Shown: positions 20,385 to 31,609, counted from the first letter of the stretch. The stretch is DNA of 64,000 nt from Jaapia argillacea MUCL 33604 (GCA_000697665.1 KL197723.1:790075-854074); one strand, 5' to 3'. Translations and numbers: made by a program. Notes: generated from the sequence alone by a model not told the origin.

Positions 20385-21501
20385 TCATTCCTGCTCTTGC
20401 CAAGCCTCGACTATATCCTTGAGACAATCATACTCGTCGCATAGCCAAAGGAATTCTTGTAAATTGCGATATAGACTTTGCGAATCAAATTCCGGGTCTG
20501 TGCAATCCCAGATGACGGACGAGCCAAAGTCGATGAGAACGGGTGATGGTGGGCTGGAAGGTGATGAGGAAGGAATGACTAGGATGTTATCCTGCCTGAT
20601 GTCGTCATGCTCAATCCCTTGGGGTCCAAGTTTCACAATGTCGCGCATGAAACTTGTGAACTATATGGAGCAGAATTTGATTAGCATGCATTGGCATATG
20701 AGGTATGGCGGAAAAAAAGTTCCAACCAGTTGCTCGAGAACCATTCGGTTGTCCTTATGTGCCATGACGAAATCACCGAATGTCAGACCGTCGATGAATT
20801 CTGTAATGTGTCCCCACGATTTTTCACCGCATGGGGGTTCAAACTACGGAAAACGGGCAGGATAAGTGAGCTTGAAGGGTGAGAAAAATGAACAGTGACT
20901 GAGGATACTCTCAGATGGAATAAGTTGGACGAACCTCATAAATCCCATAAGAATAAGGCAAGAACGTTCCCTGCAAATTGGAGAGTAACTCCGAAGCCTT
21001 GTCCTCCCTCCTAGCAACATGATCGATTGGACAATATCTTTCAGTGACGCGTCGGCACATGACTTCCCATGCAGGTAACGGCGCCAGAGATTGCTGGTAC
21101 AGCTTGAGAACGACCGTGATGGGTGGTGAGTCCGCCGACGAACGGAAGTTAGGGTGAGCTATGACGTGGCATTTCCAGACTTGACCAAAACAATCTGTGC
21201 CGGTTTGAAGTGGTTGAACTAGACGGAGAACGAGAGGCGAATTTAGATCGTTTCGGGGTGGTTCGAGGAGGAGTGAGATGGGGGTTCGGTAGGAGGGTGA
21301 TGTGGGGGTGGTATTGCACTTTATCGTGCAGGGAAAGAGAGATGGGCCATAACACGACAAGGTATCATCGGCCTTCAAAGGGTTATCCAGCGCCTTCTCC
21401 CTCAGCTCGAGAAGGTCCTCAAGGGCCCGTCCACATGATTTCGACGATTTCCAGTTGAATTTCCAAGACGTTTCGGGGGTTACCTCGATGAGACGAGCCA
21501 T
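20385..21501 (-). CDS. Small fungal protein kinase, family K, copy K2, intact (319 aa)
   Basis: Three exons, 21501-20935, 20843-20727 and 20660-20385, all in phase 0, give 319 residues. Start chosen at MARLIEVTPETSW; an in-frame ATG 12 codons upstream (21537) is possible. The protein has a helical N-terminal part (about residues 1-80), then a glycine loop (GTDCFGQVWKC, about 100), the lysine strand (VVLKLYQQSL), an alpha-C-like helix (REDKASELLSNL), a hinge with EFIDGLTFGDFV, a catalytic loop IEHDDIRQDNIL with Asp and Asn, and LIDFGSS for the DFG motif. All catalytic residues are present. The domain is compact and lacks a visible C-lobe extension after about 60 residues beyond DFG. It resembles lineage-specific fungal kinases of unknown substrate. 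It is the only K copy without lesions. Confidence 0.75.
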
Positions 21502-21699
21502 GGTGGAAGGATTGAGCGTTGTCGTTGCTTCATGCAATGCTTTTCAGGCCTCAGGGATTGACAACCGCTTAAGTTTGCCGGCATGCCCGCCCCTGTGGCG
21601 CCCACATAACATTCGGTAAGAACTTCAAGGAAGCAGACTGGAGGACCGTATTCAAGTTCTGCATCGAGTCCGGGGGAATGCTGGGATATGTCGAGTTCG

Positions 21700-22420
21700 T
21701 CGATAAAGGTTGACCAGTTCCACGTTCAATCTCCGAGCTGATTCGAAGGCTAGGTTTGGCAGGATGAGATACGTCCTCTCCTTCCTAAGTGTCGTTGATG
21801 TCCCTGCAGTGGTGACCCTTCAAGTTTCTTTGTGTCCACCTCTTCTACTGATCGTTAAACTTCGCGAATCCCTGATACGACGACGAATGATTCCACGTTG
21901 CGTTCTTTCACCGTGGTATCCGCTGATAATGATCCGACACTTTCGTTCCCGGAGGGTACTTTCGCTCTCCCAGCCTTTTCTTCCGTCTTCGCTCAAAGAC
22001 GCTCCTCCTGAATACAACACAACCTCCCACCATGACAACTCTCACTTTCACTACTCCCTGTCCCACTGAAAACGAGGTCGATATGCCATCAAGTAAGTTC
22101 AATATTGTAAAATCATCTTTCGTATTGTAGAACGCTAATCATGGTGTAATAGTTCGCGTCTACTAATGTCGCCTGGTCCGACCCTTACGTCAGCTCTGGA
22201 GCACGTCCGATGCATCGTCTCAGCCAGTGTCCTCTCAATCGACCATCGAAGTTCTGCTACCTCGGCTTCTTTTGGGGAATGTCACCTTAGTATCCCGAGC
22301 GTCCAGCGCAGCTAGAGCCCCTGACAGCCTGGAAAACGATGGGACTCTTCGAGGGGTTGGGTTAGCGAGGCGGTCCACAGAACGAGATGAGCCCACACGG
22401 TCCTGGAGATGAGGAAAACC
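21700..22420 (+). repeat. Second copy of the kinase-flank repeat with remains of a small gene
   Basis: Partner of 18460-19560. The ATG at 22032 opens MTTLTFTTPCPTENEVDMPS. After the putative intron (22093 to about 22152) the frame meets a stop within five codons. The first copy is open there, so neither copy is a whole gene. Confidence 0.4.
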
Positions 22421-23180
22421 GAGCAAGGGGTTGATAACGGGGCGAGGAGGAACGTGGATGAAGGACATCCTAATTCTGGGGTATGTATACGTCCACTCCA
22501 TTCCTCTCATATCAAGCCTCTTGCCATCCCTTCCATTCTCCACTTTCACTTTCACAAAACCCTCGTTTATTGATACATCACCACGACGTCTCACTCTCAA
22601 TCCCCCACTCTCATCTCCACATCTTCATCTCTACACCTCTCTTGGGACAACTCGTTGTCACATTCGTTTTACCTGAATCACGGAATCTAGAGTGAGATGG
22701 TGATGAATCATGATGGGGGTTTTACGCCTGCGATTGAGCATTGCGGTTGTGTGGCCTCGGGGTTTGGCACCCGCCTGCACTTATGACAAGTTCCAACACT
22801 AGTCTCTCCCAATCGCCAAGTACTCCGCCGACACCAGCCCACAACATAAATGTCATACTCATCCAGTCAGTGTGTCGTGACGCTTTTGATGCAACGCGTC
22901 GACGGATCGTCGTGTCCAAACATACGCACTGGCCAGTTTCGCGTAGTAGTCATCGAGTACATAGTGACCGTTTGAATCCTGCCATCTCACACGTCCCAAG
23001 TTAAAAACAGGCAAGCCATCGCCAACCCAAGTCTTTCAACCCAAGTCATAGTCATCAGACGATAAAAAGGGTTTGTACGATTCAAAACAAAAGCTGGTGC
23101 ATAATCACAACACACTGTTTTAGTCACATACTTCTCAACCCAACCCACCCCAACTCCATCACCCGTCTGCGGTTCCTACG
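22420..23180. other. Intergenic, nothing recognised
   Basis: No coding, repeat or RNA signal was seen between the kinase-flank repeat and the 3' end of SOD2. Short open stretches here lack splice-consistent coding character. Confidence 0.5.
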
Positions 23181-23186
23181 TCACGC

Positions 23187-24376
23187 TCAAGCCTTGATAG
23201 CCTCCTCATACCTCGCATTTGCCTCTTCAAAATTGATGACGCTCCAAATCTCGTTGAGGTACTATCATAAAACCGGTAGTCAGTTAAAGTTTCGGAAAGG
23301 GAGATGTGGGACGGAGTATTGGTACTCACGTCTACTTTGACGTTCTTGTATTGAAGGTAGAAAGCCTAGCGGTCAAGGTTAGAAAATGAGAAGGAGAGAG
23401 GGAGTGGGTTAGGGAGGGACGTACGTGTTCCCAAATGTCGATACCGATGATTGGGGTGTGGGCTGGATGGATGGATGGATTGTTAGGGTGTGAGGCGAAT
23501 AGACGGAATTGAGATGGACGGGAAGGTGAGCCAAAGGAATTTGACAGCGAAGAGCGTACGAAAGGGAAGGAAGACAGACGAGAGGGACGGGAGACAGGAG
23601 AAAAAGAGACGTACTAAGGAGAGGATCTTGGTTGGCGGTAGTGACGATCTCCAATTTCTTAGTATCAGAGTTGTATCCCTACGAAAAGCACGTAAGTTAG
23701 CAGTAAAACCCACTACTAACACCATCTCGTATAATAACCCCCCCCTCAAACACGCTCAACACAACCCTGCAGACGAAAAACTCACCAACCAACCCCATCC
23801 ACTACCCTGAATGGCAGCGGTAGTAGCATTCATCTTCTTTTTCAACGCATCCAACCCGCCGAAATCTTCCTGGATGGCTTTTGCGAGGGAAGAGTTGGGA
23901 GGGAGGTGGCCTCCTCCTGAGGAAGTTGGGGCGAGGTTGCGCCAGAAGAGGGAGTGGTTGATGTGGCCTGGAAGCGAAAGGAAGAGCGGATTTTCGTTAG
24001 GGTAAGAGGAAAGAGACTGGAGAGGGCTAGGTGAACGGGGCTTACCACCGCCGTTAAACTTCAACGCGCTTTGCAACTTGATTTGTTCTTTGGGAGAGAG
24101 AGCTTTAGCGTAAGACTCTTCTGCGGCATTGAGACCGTTGACGTAGGTTTGGTGATGTTTTGTGTGGTGGAGTTCCATAATTTGGCCAGAGATGTGGGGT
24201 TCGAGGGCCTAGAGGTATGTTGGTGAGTGTCGATGTGATGTTGGAATGGGACGTGGACGTACGTTGTAGGCATAAGGCAGTTCAGGGAGTGTGTGGAGGG
24301 AGGAAGCAGGGACGACGAAGCGCCTGGCAGCGGCGGCGATGGAAGGCCTCAGAGCGGAACGAGCAATAGAGAGCAT
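23187..24376 (-). CDS. SOD2: Mitochondrial manganese superoxide dismutase
   Basis: Seven exons: 24376-24263, 24208-24046, 23967-23786, 23678-23615, 23462-23425, 23365-23330 and 23261-23187. They join in phase to about 223 residues. The enzyme converts superoxide to hydrogen peroxide and oxygen in the mitochondrial matrix. The N terminus ([20 protein letters not shown]) is basic and amphipathic, as expected of a mitochondrial presequence; the mature part starts near [12 protein letters not shown]. Metal ligands are visible: His in LEPHISGQI, His in [10 protein letters not shown], and Asp and His in GIDIWEHAFYLQY. GSGWGWL and the C-terminal [13 protein letters not shown] are family hallmarks. 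An in-frame ATG nine codons upstream (24403) is possible. Exons 5 and 6 are only 38 and 36 nt. It sits between accessory duplications but is unbroken. Confidence 0.95.
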
Positions 24377-24479
24377 GTTGAGAATGGTGTGAGTGGTGGT
24401 CAACTAAAGGCGTGGTTGCGAACGATGGCGAGGATGAGGCAGAACTCTGAGCATGATGACGTCATGCTTTACGAGGTTG

Positions 24480-25640
24480 CTTCTCACGAGCTGATCCGAT
24501 TGGATGGCTGCATTGGGAAAGATGAGATTCCACGTCGCGACCAATGAGAGCCCTTGCTTTCACCCTCCATCATGGTGAATTTGCGCGCTTTGGTGTCCAT
24601 GATGACGGCAATTCTACTACTATGACTCCCTCGAATTGAGGCGACCCCCGCTTGGTCTCTCAGTTCAGCTTTCCTCGCTTCCTGTGCACTTACTCGACCC
24701 AGCTGCAGGTGAACCAATCGTGCACTATCGTGCCATCCTTCTGAATCCCCCTGCAAGAAACTCATCGCGTCCAAGCTGGTATCTAATATCTGAATTCTAA
24801 TCGGTTCGAAACCGCTCCTGTTTTTCTTCGCTTGGACGGCGTAGCGTGTCGCTCCTCGGCTCACTTTCTCTCGCCTCCGAAGTCTTTCCCCCGTCGAGCT
24901 ACCACAGGCCCCTCCTCTCTCACTTCCATAAACACCCTCCATAGGTATACCTGCCATCAAAAATTCAAGATAAGTTCGTGACCGCCGAGTCAGAAGCAAG
25001 GCTTTGGATTGAGCTCGGAAGGCTGCTATTCGAAGTATGTTCACCTCTTGTCGCACTCCTTTTGCGACGTTTCTTTCTGCTCTAAGTTGATTTTCCTGTA
25101 CCGCTGTCCGGTCGTATCTTGGTCTATCGGCCTTTGTTTCTCATACCCGTCCGTTGCTTCCAGTGGTATCCTTCACCACTCTTGAAATCTTACTATTCTC
25201 GATTCTGATGGCCTCTGGCGCGTGCGCGAAGGCGATGTGAGTTGGTGCCGTGTCCTCTTATTTCGTATAATTTAACCTCGCCATGTCCAACCTCAGGGTA
25301 GCATCTCCCATCGTCGCTTTGCTTGACGCCCATGTCTTGCTCTCTGGGGCTTTTTTGTACCCGAACTGGCGTATATCCTCGCTCAGGGACAGGTCTACCG
25401 GCCATGCACCGTCTTTCCCGCCGTGCTTTCTTCTGTTGTTCGTGCTACACTCTCATCCTCGACGTTCTCTTTCTCTCGTTTCGTGTTCGTCCCGTCGATC
25501 TAATTGGGTCATTGTTGTGTGTTCCACGTATCTCGCATCTCTCCATACACCCCTCTTGTAGGATGGGCGGCTCTGGCAATGTCGTCGTTGAACGAGCGAA
25601 TGTACAGTTGGCCACAACATCCCCAATTGGTCCAAGTCGG
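24480..25640 (+). repeat. Degraded repeat unit, copy 1 of 3
   Basis: The segment shares ordered blocks with 30900-31560 and 31610-32340: GATCCGATTGG near the start, GGTGAACCAATCGTGCA, AGAAACTCATCGCGTCCAAG, GAGTCAGAAGCAAGGCTTTGG, TTGATTTTCCTG, and GGATGGGCGGC at the end. Conceptual translations of the middle (for example RIESEARLW-like) suggest a former gene, but no copy has an intact frame. A minus-strand open frame through this unit (25056-24484) is not supported by the other copies. Confidence 0.5.
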
Positions 25641-26366
25641 AAAGGTGGAAATTCCGAGTGCCACGTAAACCACTGATGAGGAAAGATAAGATATGTGGAA
25701 GTTGCCAAGTCGGTGAGTCTTTCTGTTGATATCCGCTCTTTCGTCACGGGCATTCGATTAGTCCAAGCGGGTACTTGGAGTTAAGGATTCGTTTCGGCCT
25801 GAGTTCATCCTGTCCTTTTTTCTTGTGAGCGCCATTTCCCCAGTTGCAGCGGCTGAGAATTCCTACATTTTATTCGTATTCCAGATACTTATACGCGTAG
25901 ATTGCCACAAAGTGCCAAATCAAGATTCAGAATACATGACGATCGAGGGAAGAAACGGTAAATATCACAGGACAACCTATGTACGCACCGGGAACACCAG
26001 GATCCCAACGAATCTCAAGTATGTAATCGAACATATTACCGACGGTCCGATGTACAACAATGGAGAGGCCAGCAGAAAACCAAACCAAACGCTATTGAAC
26101 AAAAATAAATATGTTGAGAAAGCGTCGAGAAAACGGACACAATTGAAGACTGAGGGCGATGGGGCAGCAATTCGACGATATGGCGCCTTCATTGGAAATG
26201 GTGGCGCACCGTAGGTCGGATGAGTAGCACGCCAGAAATAGGAAACGGAAGCAATTGAGCAACACTGCTTGAGTGCAAGTCAACCCAAAAGGCTCACGTA
26301 TAAGCAAGTGTGAAGAACGCAAGGAGCAGCAAAGTGCCAGAGATAGTTTGAGTACGAATAGGAGAT
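25641..26366. other. Intergenic, nothing recognised
   Basis: A-rich sequence without a supported gene. Part of it should be the 3' end region of the minus-strand gene that stops at 26367. Confidence 0.4.
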
Positions 26367-27356
26367 CTAAAGGAGAGATTGTAAGTTCGAGGATATCCAG
26401 TACGAGAAGAGGAATGTACTTGCATTAAGATACCCTCCGGGCCCGTTCGATTCCACCATATTGCCGAAGCCTTTGTCAGGGTTCACCACAGCAGCCACCT
26501 GCACCAGAATTTCCTGGCAATTCTGGCATGGATAAAAACATTCCTGTGGTGAAAGGCAGGAAAACGACTTCTGACAGCGCTCGCACTGAGCCTGCCATCG
26601 AGTCTGTAGCGGCGGAAGCTGCGACGGTTGCGGAGTTTGCCACGAGTGCAACGGCTGCAACTGTGGCCACTGCTGCGACGGCTGCGACTGCACTCGACAA
26701 TCAAAACTGTCCTTGCTAACCCGGTAACCCTCGACAATGCTCCCCACGGATACTCGCAGACTCTTCGTCTGTTCTAAGGACACATTCCAGATTTTGAAAC
26801 GTTCCCCGACCTTCGGGCCGCACTCCTCAACACCACCGAACACTGTCTTGATACTACCCCACACAGCCGCACAAAACCAAAAACACTGGCTAGTGAACAA
26901 ATTATAATCCGGTTTGGCATCGGATGCTGCCTTCAGCAGAAGGGACAGTTGTAGGATTGTGAGGGACCGAACGCGGTCGAACGACTTGAGCGTAATCAAA
27001 GGTTCATGCTCGCGAGATTTCACGTTCTGTGAGATGCGTATGCGATCGACGGCTTTGGCGGATCCAGAGATACCGGATTGTTTCAGTCGCTTCGAACGTT
27101 CAGGCGCACGTTCGGCGAAGAGGTACAATAGGCGGTCCCCGGCGGAATGCTCGAGAGTGAAGCGAAGATATTCGTGTCTCTTGCCACCGTCCTCTTTGCA
27201 ATGCTCGACGATTGTGACGGCCCACTCCTCTGGTAACCTTTTCTTGTAAAAAAAATCAGACTGGACTGCATCGGACCATTGGCTAGTGGGGAACTCCACG
27301 GTGTCGCCACTGGACACCGGTAACGAGCCCTTTTCTCGATCCTCAGGGGACTCCAT
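26367..27356 (-). CDS. NC-x-WF family protein of unknown function, Cys-rich C terminus (about 329 aa)
   Basis: An open frame from MESPEDREKGS (27356) to a stop at 26367; an upstream in-frame ATG at 27536 would add 60 residues without counterpart in the paralogue. Residues about 20-70 read FPTSQWSDAVQSDFF and EWAVTIVEHCKEDGGKRHEY, and near 150 LFTSQCFWFCAAVW. Both blocks recur at 28714-29566, and the Cys block also at 50274. The His/Glu-rich block plus a conserved Cys-x-W-F resembles the H...NC arrangement of papain-like (LRAT/NlpC-type) folds; this is inference. The C-terminal part is Gln/Pro/Trp-rich, then has CERC...CQNC pairs that could bind zinc. A terminal intron near 26430 cannot be excluded. 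It is divergent from its paralogue. Confidence 0.55.
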   Translation of the reverse strand: MESPEDREKGSLPVSSGDTVEFPTSQWSDAVQSDFFYKKRLPEEWAVTIVEHCKEDGGKRHEYLRFTLEHSAGDRLLYLFAERAPERSKRLKQSGISGSAKAVDRIRISQNVKSREHEPLITLKSFDRVRSLTILQLSLLLKAASDAKPDYNLFTSQCFWFCAAVWGSIKTVFGGVEECGPKVGERFKIWNVSLEQTKSLRVSVGSIVEGYRVSKDSFDCRVQSQPSQQWPQLQPLHSWQTPQPSQLPPLQTRWQAQCERCQKSFSCLSPQECFYPCQNCQEILVQVAAVVNPDKGFGNMVESNGPGGYLNASTFLFSYWISSNLQSLL

Positions 27357-27965
27357 AGTCAGGAGGTTTGTGGAGAGTAGGTGAAGCGTAAGGGAAAGCT
27401 GATCGAAGCAAGAGGTGCTCTTGAATATGGTTAAAGGGAAAACGCAAAGTCGCCACGAAGAGACGGGACGCTCGGAGTCAAGCATCGGCGGGGAGAGGAA
27501 TAGGCGTGATATAAGATTTGGCACCGAAGAAAGCAATGTGGATCAGCTGATCCTCAGCACTCACACGATGCTCGCTAGTTTTGTAGTGCCATGTAGTGTC
27601 CACCTTGGTCGATCGCCAGAGAATGAATGCCACACATTGCAGTCGACATCGATCCGATCTTCACTGCATGGTTGGAATCCACATGTAAGAGACGTCCTCC
27701 AGGGGCGCTCGAAAAGTCCATGGCAGATTCCCTTCATTCAGCCTGAACCCTCCAGTCTCATCCAAACTAGCACTCGTTGACCAGGCAGAGAGATAGAGGG
27801 ATAAGTCGTCGACACACGACGGCGGAACCTATGAGGGGTTGCGGGTTCGTGAGGGTGCGACCTGGCCTGTCAGGATACGGCAACGTGGATCAACTATACC
27901 GAGATACTGCCGCAATGCACGCTCCTGGTTGTTCAGTCTTCAATATCAAGGTGGGCAGTGGCATA

Positions 27966-28238
27966 CTGTATGCGTCTGAATGGAGGCAACGGTAATGAAT
28001 GGCACCCCCGTTGCGTTGCCTATTTCGGGGTGTGTAATGGGTAATGGTGGACTGGTTGACAACGCAGGTCCGTGTAATGCTCCGATGGGACCGAAAGTAA
28101 CGCAAAAATTCGGTTCCGGCCTTCGGCCGGTTGCCAATTCTGGGGGTGTAATGGTATTTCAGGGCTCCGTTGCTAAAGGGGGGTACAATTCGAGGTGTAA
28201 TGGTCCCCAGGCCGTTGCCTCCATTCAGACGCGTACAG
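27966..28238. mobile_element. MITE, 273 bp, 27-bp terminal inverted repeats, TA target duplication
   Basis: 27966-27992 and 28238-28212 are inverted repeats matching at 26 of 27 positions; the core is TCTGAATGGAGGCAACGG. TA dinucleotides flank both ends (27964-27965, 28239-28240), as for Tc1/mariner-type insertions. Inside, GTGTAATG occurs four times (near 28033, 28072, 28146 and 28195). There is no coding capacity. The related 5' region at 30060-30870 lacks the element and continues across the site (GACATG...TTCCAAATGG at 30442), which serves as an empty site. Confidence 0.75.
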
Positions 28239-28442
28239 TAATGACATGTTCCAAGTGGTTATGACATGGTCACAGCCTGCAGTCTCGGGAGGTTGGCATG
28301 AACGGGTAACTCATTCGGTATCAGCCAAAGGGCAAGCGGAGCGGACAGGGTGACAAGACGGCTGGTGCCAGTGAACCTTTGCTGCCTTGCGACAGCTGTG
28401 CCTGCAGCCACCACAAACACTCCAATACAAACCGGTAGTCGT

Positions 28443-28466
28443 GTATGTATGTATGTATGTATGTAT
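28443..28466 (+). repeat. Microsatellite (GTAT)6
   Basis: Six tandem GTAT units in the 5' region of the NC-x-WF gene. They are absent from the duplicated copy at 30060-30870. Confidence 0.9.
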
Positions 28467-28713
28467 CTCCACCTGATTGAAGCCTCTAATTGGCTCCACT
28501 GGCAGCTTCGTCGCCGTCCAACGCATGGACGATAATATGATCAACAATGCGTCCTTTGGCGCCAAACTCTACAACACACTTACTCCTCGCCCTCTGTTCT
28601 GAGCGAGCCGTCTCTGCATGGCAACTTCGTGTTCGCCCTTCGCTCATCTTCAAGAACACCTCTTGCTTCAATCGTGTTCCCCTACACTTCACCGACTCTC
28701 CAGGGACTTTACT

Positions 28714-29566
28714 ATGGCGTCTGTAGATCATCGTGAATGCGGCTCTTCCATCGTGCCAAGTTCTCCTACGACACCTTTGCGTTTCCCCGTCAACCAATGG
28801 TCCGAAGCGATCCAGGCTGATTTTTTTTACAGGGGAGGGTCACCCGCGGAGTGGGCCGTCACAATCGTCGAGCATTGCAAAGACAAGAGCGGCAAGAGAC
28901 ACGAATATCTTTGCTTCACTCTCAGGCATTCCGTCAATGACCGCCCTGTATACCTCTTCGCCGAGCACATGCCAGCGAGGGCGCCGGCTCCAGGAATATC
29001 CGCCTATCTCCCTTCACCCTTCATCGAACCCGACTACCGCATATGCATCACTCTTGACAAGAAAAGTCGTAACTTTTATCGGATGGCTACGTTGGATAGC
29101 TTCTCCCCGCCACTCACATCCCTGGAACTCGCATTTCTGTTGAAAGCAGCTACTGATTTTCCAACGCCGGAACTCTCGCATCGGGGCCGCTGTTTCTGGT
29201 TTTGCGCAGCCGCGTGGAATGCAATCAGAGAAGAATTCGGTGGAGTTGAAACCCTCTTCGAGGATCGTTCCAAATTCCGGAAAGTGCCCTTTGCCGGGAT
29301 AGGGAATCTGGGCGTTCCAGGGGAGAGTGTTCGCCAGAAGTATCGGGAGAGCAGAAAAGCGTTCGAGGACCGAGTGAAATTACGGCAGAAATTGGAGGTG
29401 AGTGCGTCCAAATTCCGCTGCTTCCCTTATATGTTGATTCCTTCTTCAGAGGGAGCGCCAACAAAATGAGAGAGGTCAGCAGCAGGGGCCGAAAGTAAAT
29501 AATCCCCGTCTATCGGAGAATGACAGACCTTCTCCTTACACAGGTCTGCTTTTCTTCTCATATTGA
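28714..29566 (+). CDS. NC-x-WF family protein of unknown function (about 265 aa)
   Basis: Start MASVDHRECGSS at 28714. Exon 1 (28714-29397) ends at GAG before GTGAGTGCG, and exon 2 starts after CTTCTTCAG (29450) and runs to TGA at 29566. Unspliced, the frame stops at 29469. The spliced end (RERQQNERGQQQGPKV) is Gln-rich like that of the paralogue at 27356-26367, which favours splicing. Conserved blocks are FPVNQWSEAIQADFF, EWAVTIVEHCKDKSGKRHEY and HRGRCFWFCAAAWNAI. A cysteine-hydrolase-like fold is possible but unproven. Its 5' region is duplicated without the gene at 30060-30870. Confidence 0.6.
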
Positions 29567-30059
29567 TATCCTCGCACTTATTGTCCTCCCTCCAGCTCTG
29601 CACCCGTATCACCAGTACCAGCTCCAACTCTACTTTTTTGATATGTTGATTCGCGCCTTTCATGGTAGGTTTTCGGATGACCTGTACCCAATCATGCCTT
29701 TTTTGAAATAAAATCAAATTATAGCCTCGCTTTCTAATGCCAGGATGCCTATCACTCTCCAAACTGGCGATGTTCAGCCATCTCCAAATAAAGAGTGATA
29801 TCGGTATATTACTACCGCACCCCTCCCGTCGCCACTCTATCCCTATCTTGACGCTTTCCCACCAGCTTCCCGCTTGTTATTGCCCCTCGCTTTCGTATTT
29901 TATCTTCGTTTTCTGGTCGCCCTTTCACGCTAGCCACGATGACAGGCCTAACTATTTTCCTTGATATTCGTTGGGATCCAAGCGCTCCTGAGAAATTCGG
30001 TTGTGGATATCGTCGGTGGCTCCCCGAATGATTTTTATTACTTAGTCGCTCGATTGTCA
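29567..30059. other. Intergenic, 3' side of the NC-x-WF gene
   Basis: Pyrimidine-rich sequence with donor- and acceptor-like sites, but no frame I can support. Confidence 0.4.
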
Positions 30060-30870
30060 TGTATGTAACTTTGGACGGGCATGTTCTTATCAGGTCAACT
30101 TAGTTTTTGTTGGTGAGCGCCCTTGAGTCTACGTTCCCGCAACCAGTCCTCCACCGGCGTTCACAAAGTCCGAGTCCACGGCAGAAGTCACTCCATCTCT
30201 ATGCCAGTCTCGTCCAAACTAGCACTCGCTGACCAGATAGAGAGATAAGTCACCACGGCAGCGGCCCCTATGAGCCTAGTATGAGGGGTTGCGGGTTTGT
30301 GAGGATGCGGACTGTAACTGATCTAGTAGCGGGATGCGACAACGTGGACCGAGAGATACTGCCGCAATGCACGCTTCAGGGTGTTCGGTGGACCTTATGC
30401 ATTGGGAAGCGTATATGTCAACAATGTGGTGAGATGCTTCGGTGACATGTGTTCCAAATGGTTATAGCGGCAAGGTCGCCTGCAGGCTCGGCATCATGAT
30501 GAACGTGTAACATTTGGTATCAGGCAAAGGGCGAGTGGAACGTTTCTACGAACAGGCTGGATATGACTCAGAGCACCAGGGCGACAAGACGGCTGGTGAA
30601 ACCTACTGACTTGAAGTATTAATGCCTCGCGACAGTTGCGCCTGGGTTCACTACACTCCCGCCGTGACGGTTGAAGCCTCTGATTGGCTCCAGCCCACCT
30701 CGCCGTCCTGCTGGTGTTGGATAATCTAGTCACTAATGCTTCCTTCAGCCAAATCTTATAACACACCAACTCCTCGCCCTAGGTTCGGAGCGCGTTGTCT
30801 CTTCGTGGCAACTTCGTCTTCGCCCTTTACCCATCTTCAAGAACACTCATGCTGAAGCAACGAGTGCAGT
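30060..30870 (+). repeat. Gene-less copy of the NC-x-WF 5' region
   Basis: It matches 27700-28660 block by block, without the MITE and the microsatellite, and ends near TCTTCAAGAACACTCATG, just before the position of the gene start in the first copy. From about 30890 unrelated repeat unit 2 begins. Confidence 0.65.
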
Positions 30871-30899
30871 GTGCTGGATCGGAGATTCAGATTGAACGG

Positions 30900-31560
30900 T
30901 TCATTCTCCGAATCACCGGCTGATCCGATTGGTTAGTTGGATTTGCAAGGATGAGATTCCACCTCCAAGATGGTGTGCAGGCGAACCAATCGTCTACCAT
31001 CCCACCAACCCTACCAACTCCGGTCCAAGAAACTCGTTGCGTTCAAGTTGACATCAGAGATCTCACTCAGAGTCGGGTCCAGTCGGGTCCTGTTCATCTC
31101 GTCAAACGTCCGGCCTCACCATCGCCGAAAAGCTCATCACCAGGATTGAGTCAGAAGCGAGGCTCTGGACTGGACATGGAAGGGTGGTATCCAAAGTACG
31201 TCTACCTCCTATGTCACTCTTCTTCTGTTTTTGCGACTTTTTACTCCTGCGCCACGTTGATTTTCCTGCACCGTCGTTTCGTCGTTTCTTTGTTCATCGG
31301 CGTTGGTTTCTGGCCTTCACCACTTGTAACTGCACTACTTATTCTCTGATTGAGCGGTCGTGTTTGCGAGGCGCGGTGGGGGGTTTTTCATTATATCCTT
31401 CAATCGCGGTATCCACCCACAAATCCTAAGTACCAGCCTCCATCCGGATAATGTCACCGCCCTCAGTAGGAGACTGAGGATCTGTCTGAGATCTCCATCT
31501 CAACTTGAACGCGGTCACATTGTCGGTTCCCTCGTCTTGCCTTGCCTAGCTTAACCTAAC
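30900..31560 (+). repeat. Degraded repeat unit, copy 2 of 3
   Basis: Starts with CGGCTGATCCGATTGG and continues AGGCGAACCAATCGTCTACC, AACTCGTTGCGTTCAAGTTG, GAGTCAGAAGCGAGGCTCTGG and TTGATTTTCCTGCACCG. The matching blocks in copies 1 and 3 are in the same order. Confidence 0.5.
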
Positions 31561-31609
31561 CCTCGCGTACTCACTGCCCCTCCCAACTTCTTTCTTCATT
31601 CCTCAGCGC

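Larger units (their letters stand above)
27700..28660 (+). repeat. 5' region of the NC-x-WF gene, duplicated at 30060-30870
   Basis: Ordered blocks shared with the second copy include GTCCAAACTAGCACTCG, TATGAGGGGTTGCGGGTT, GAGATACTGCCGCAATGCACG, GTGACAAGACGGCTGGTG and CGTCGCCGTCC. In this copy a 273-bp MITE interrupts the unit. Confidence 0.65.

Noticed and set aside
24484-25056. A 190-codon minus-strand open frame next to SOD2
   Set aside because: It runs through repeat unit 1. The other two units do not keep the frame, and the text has no domain character.
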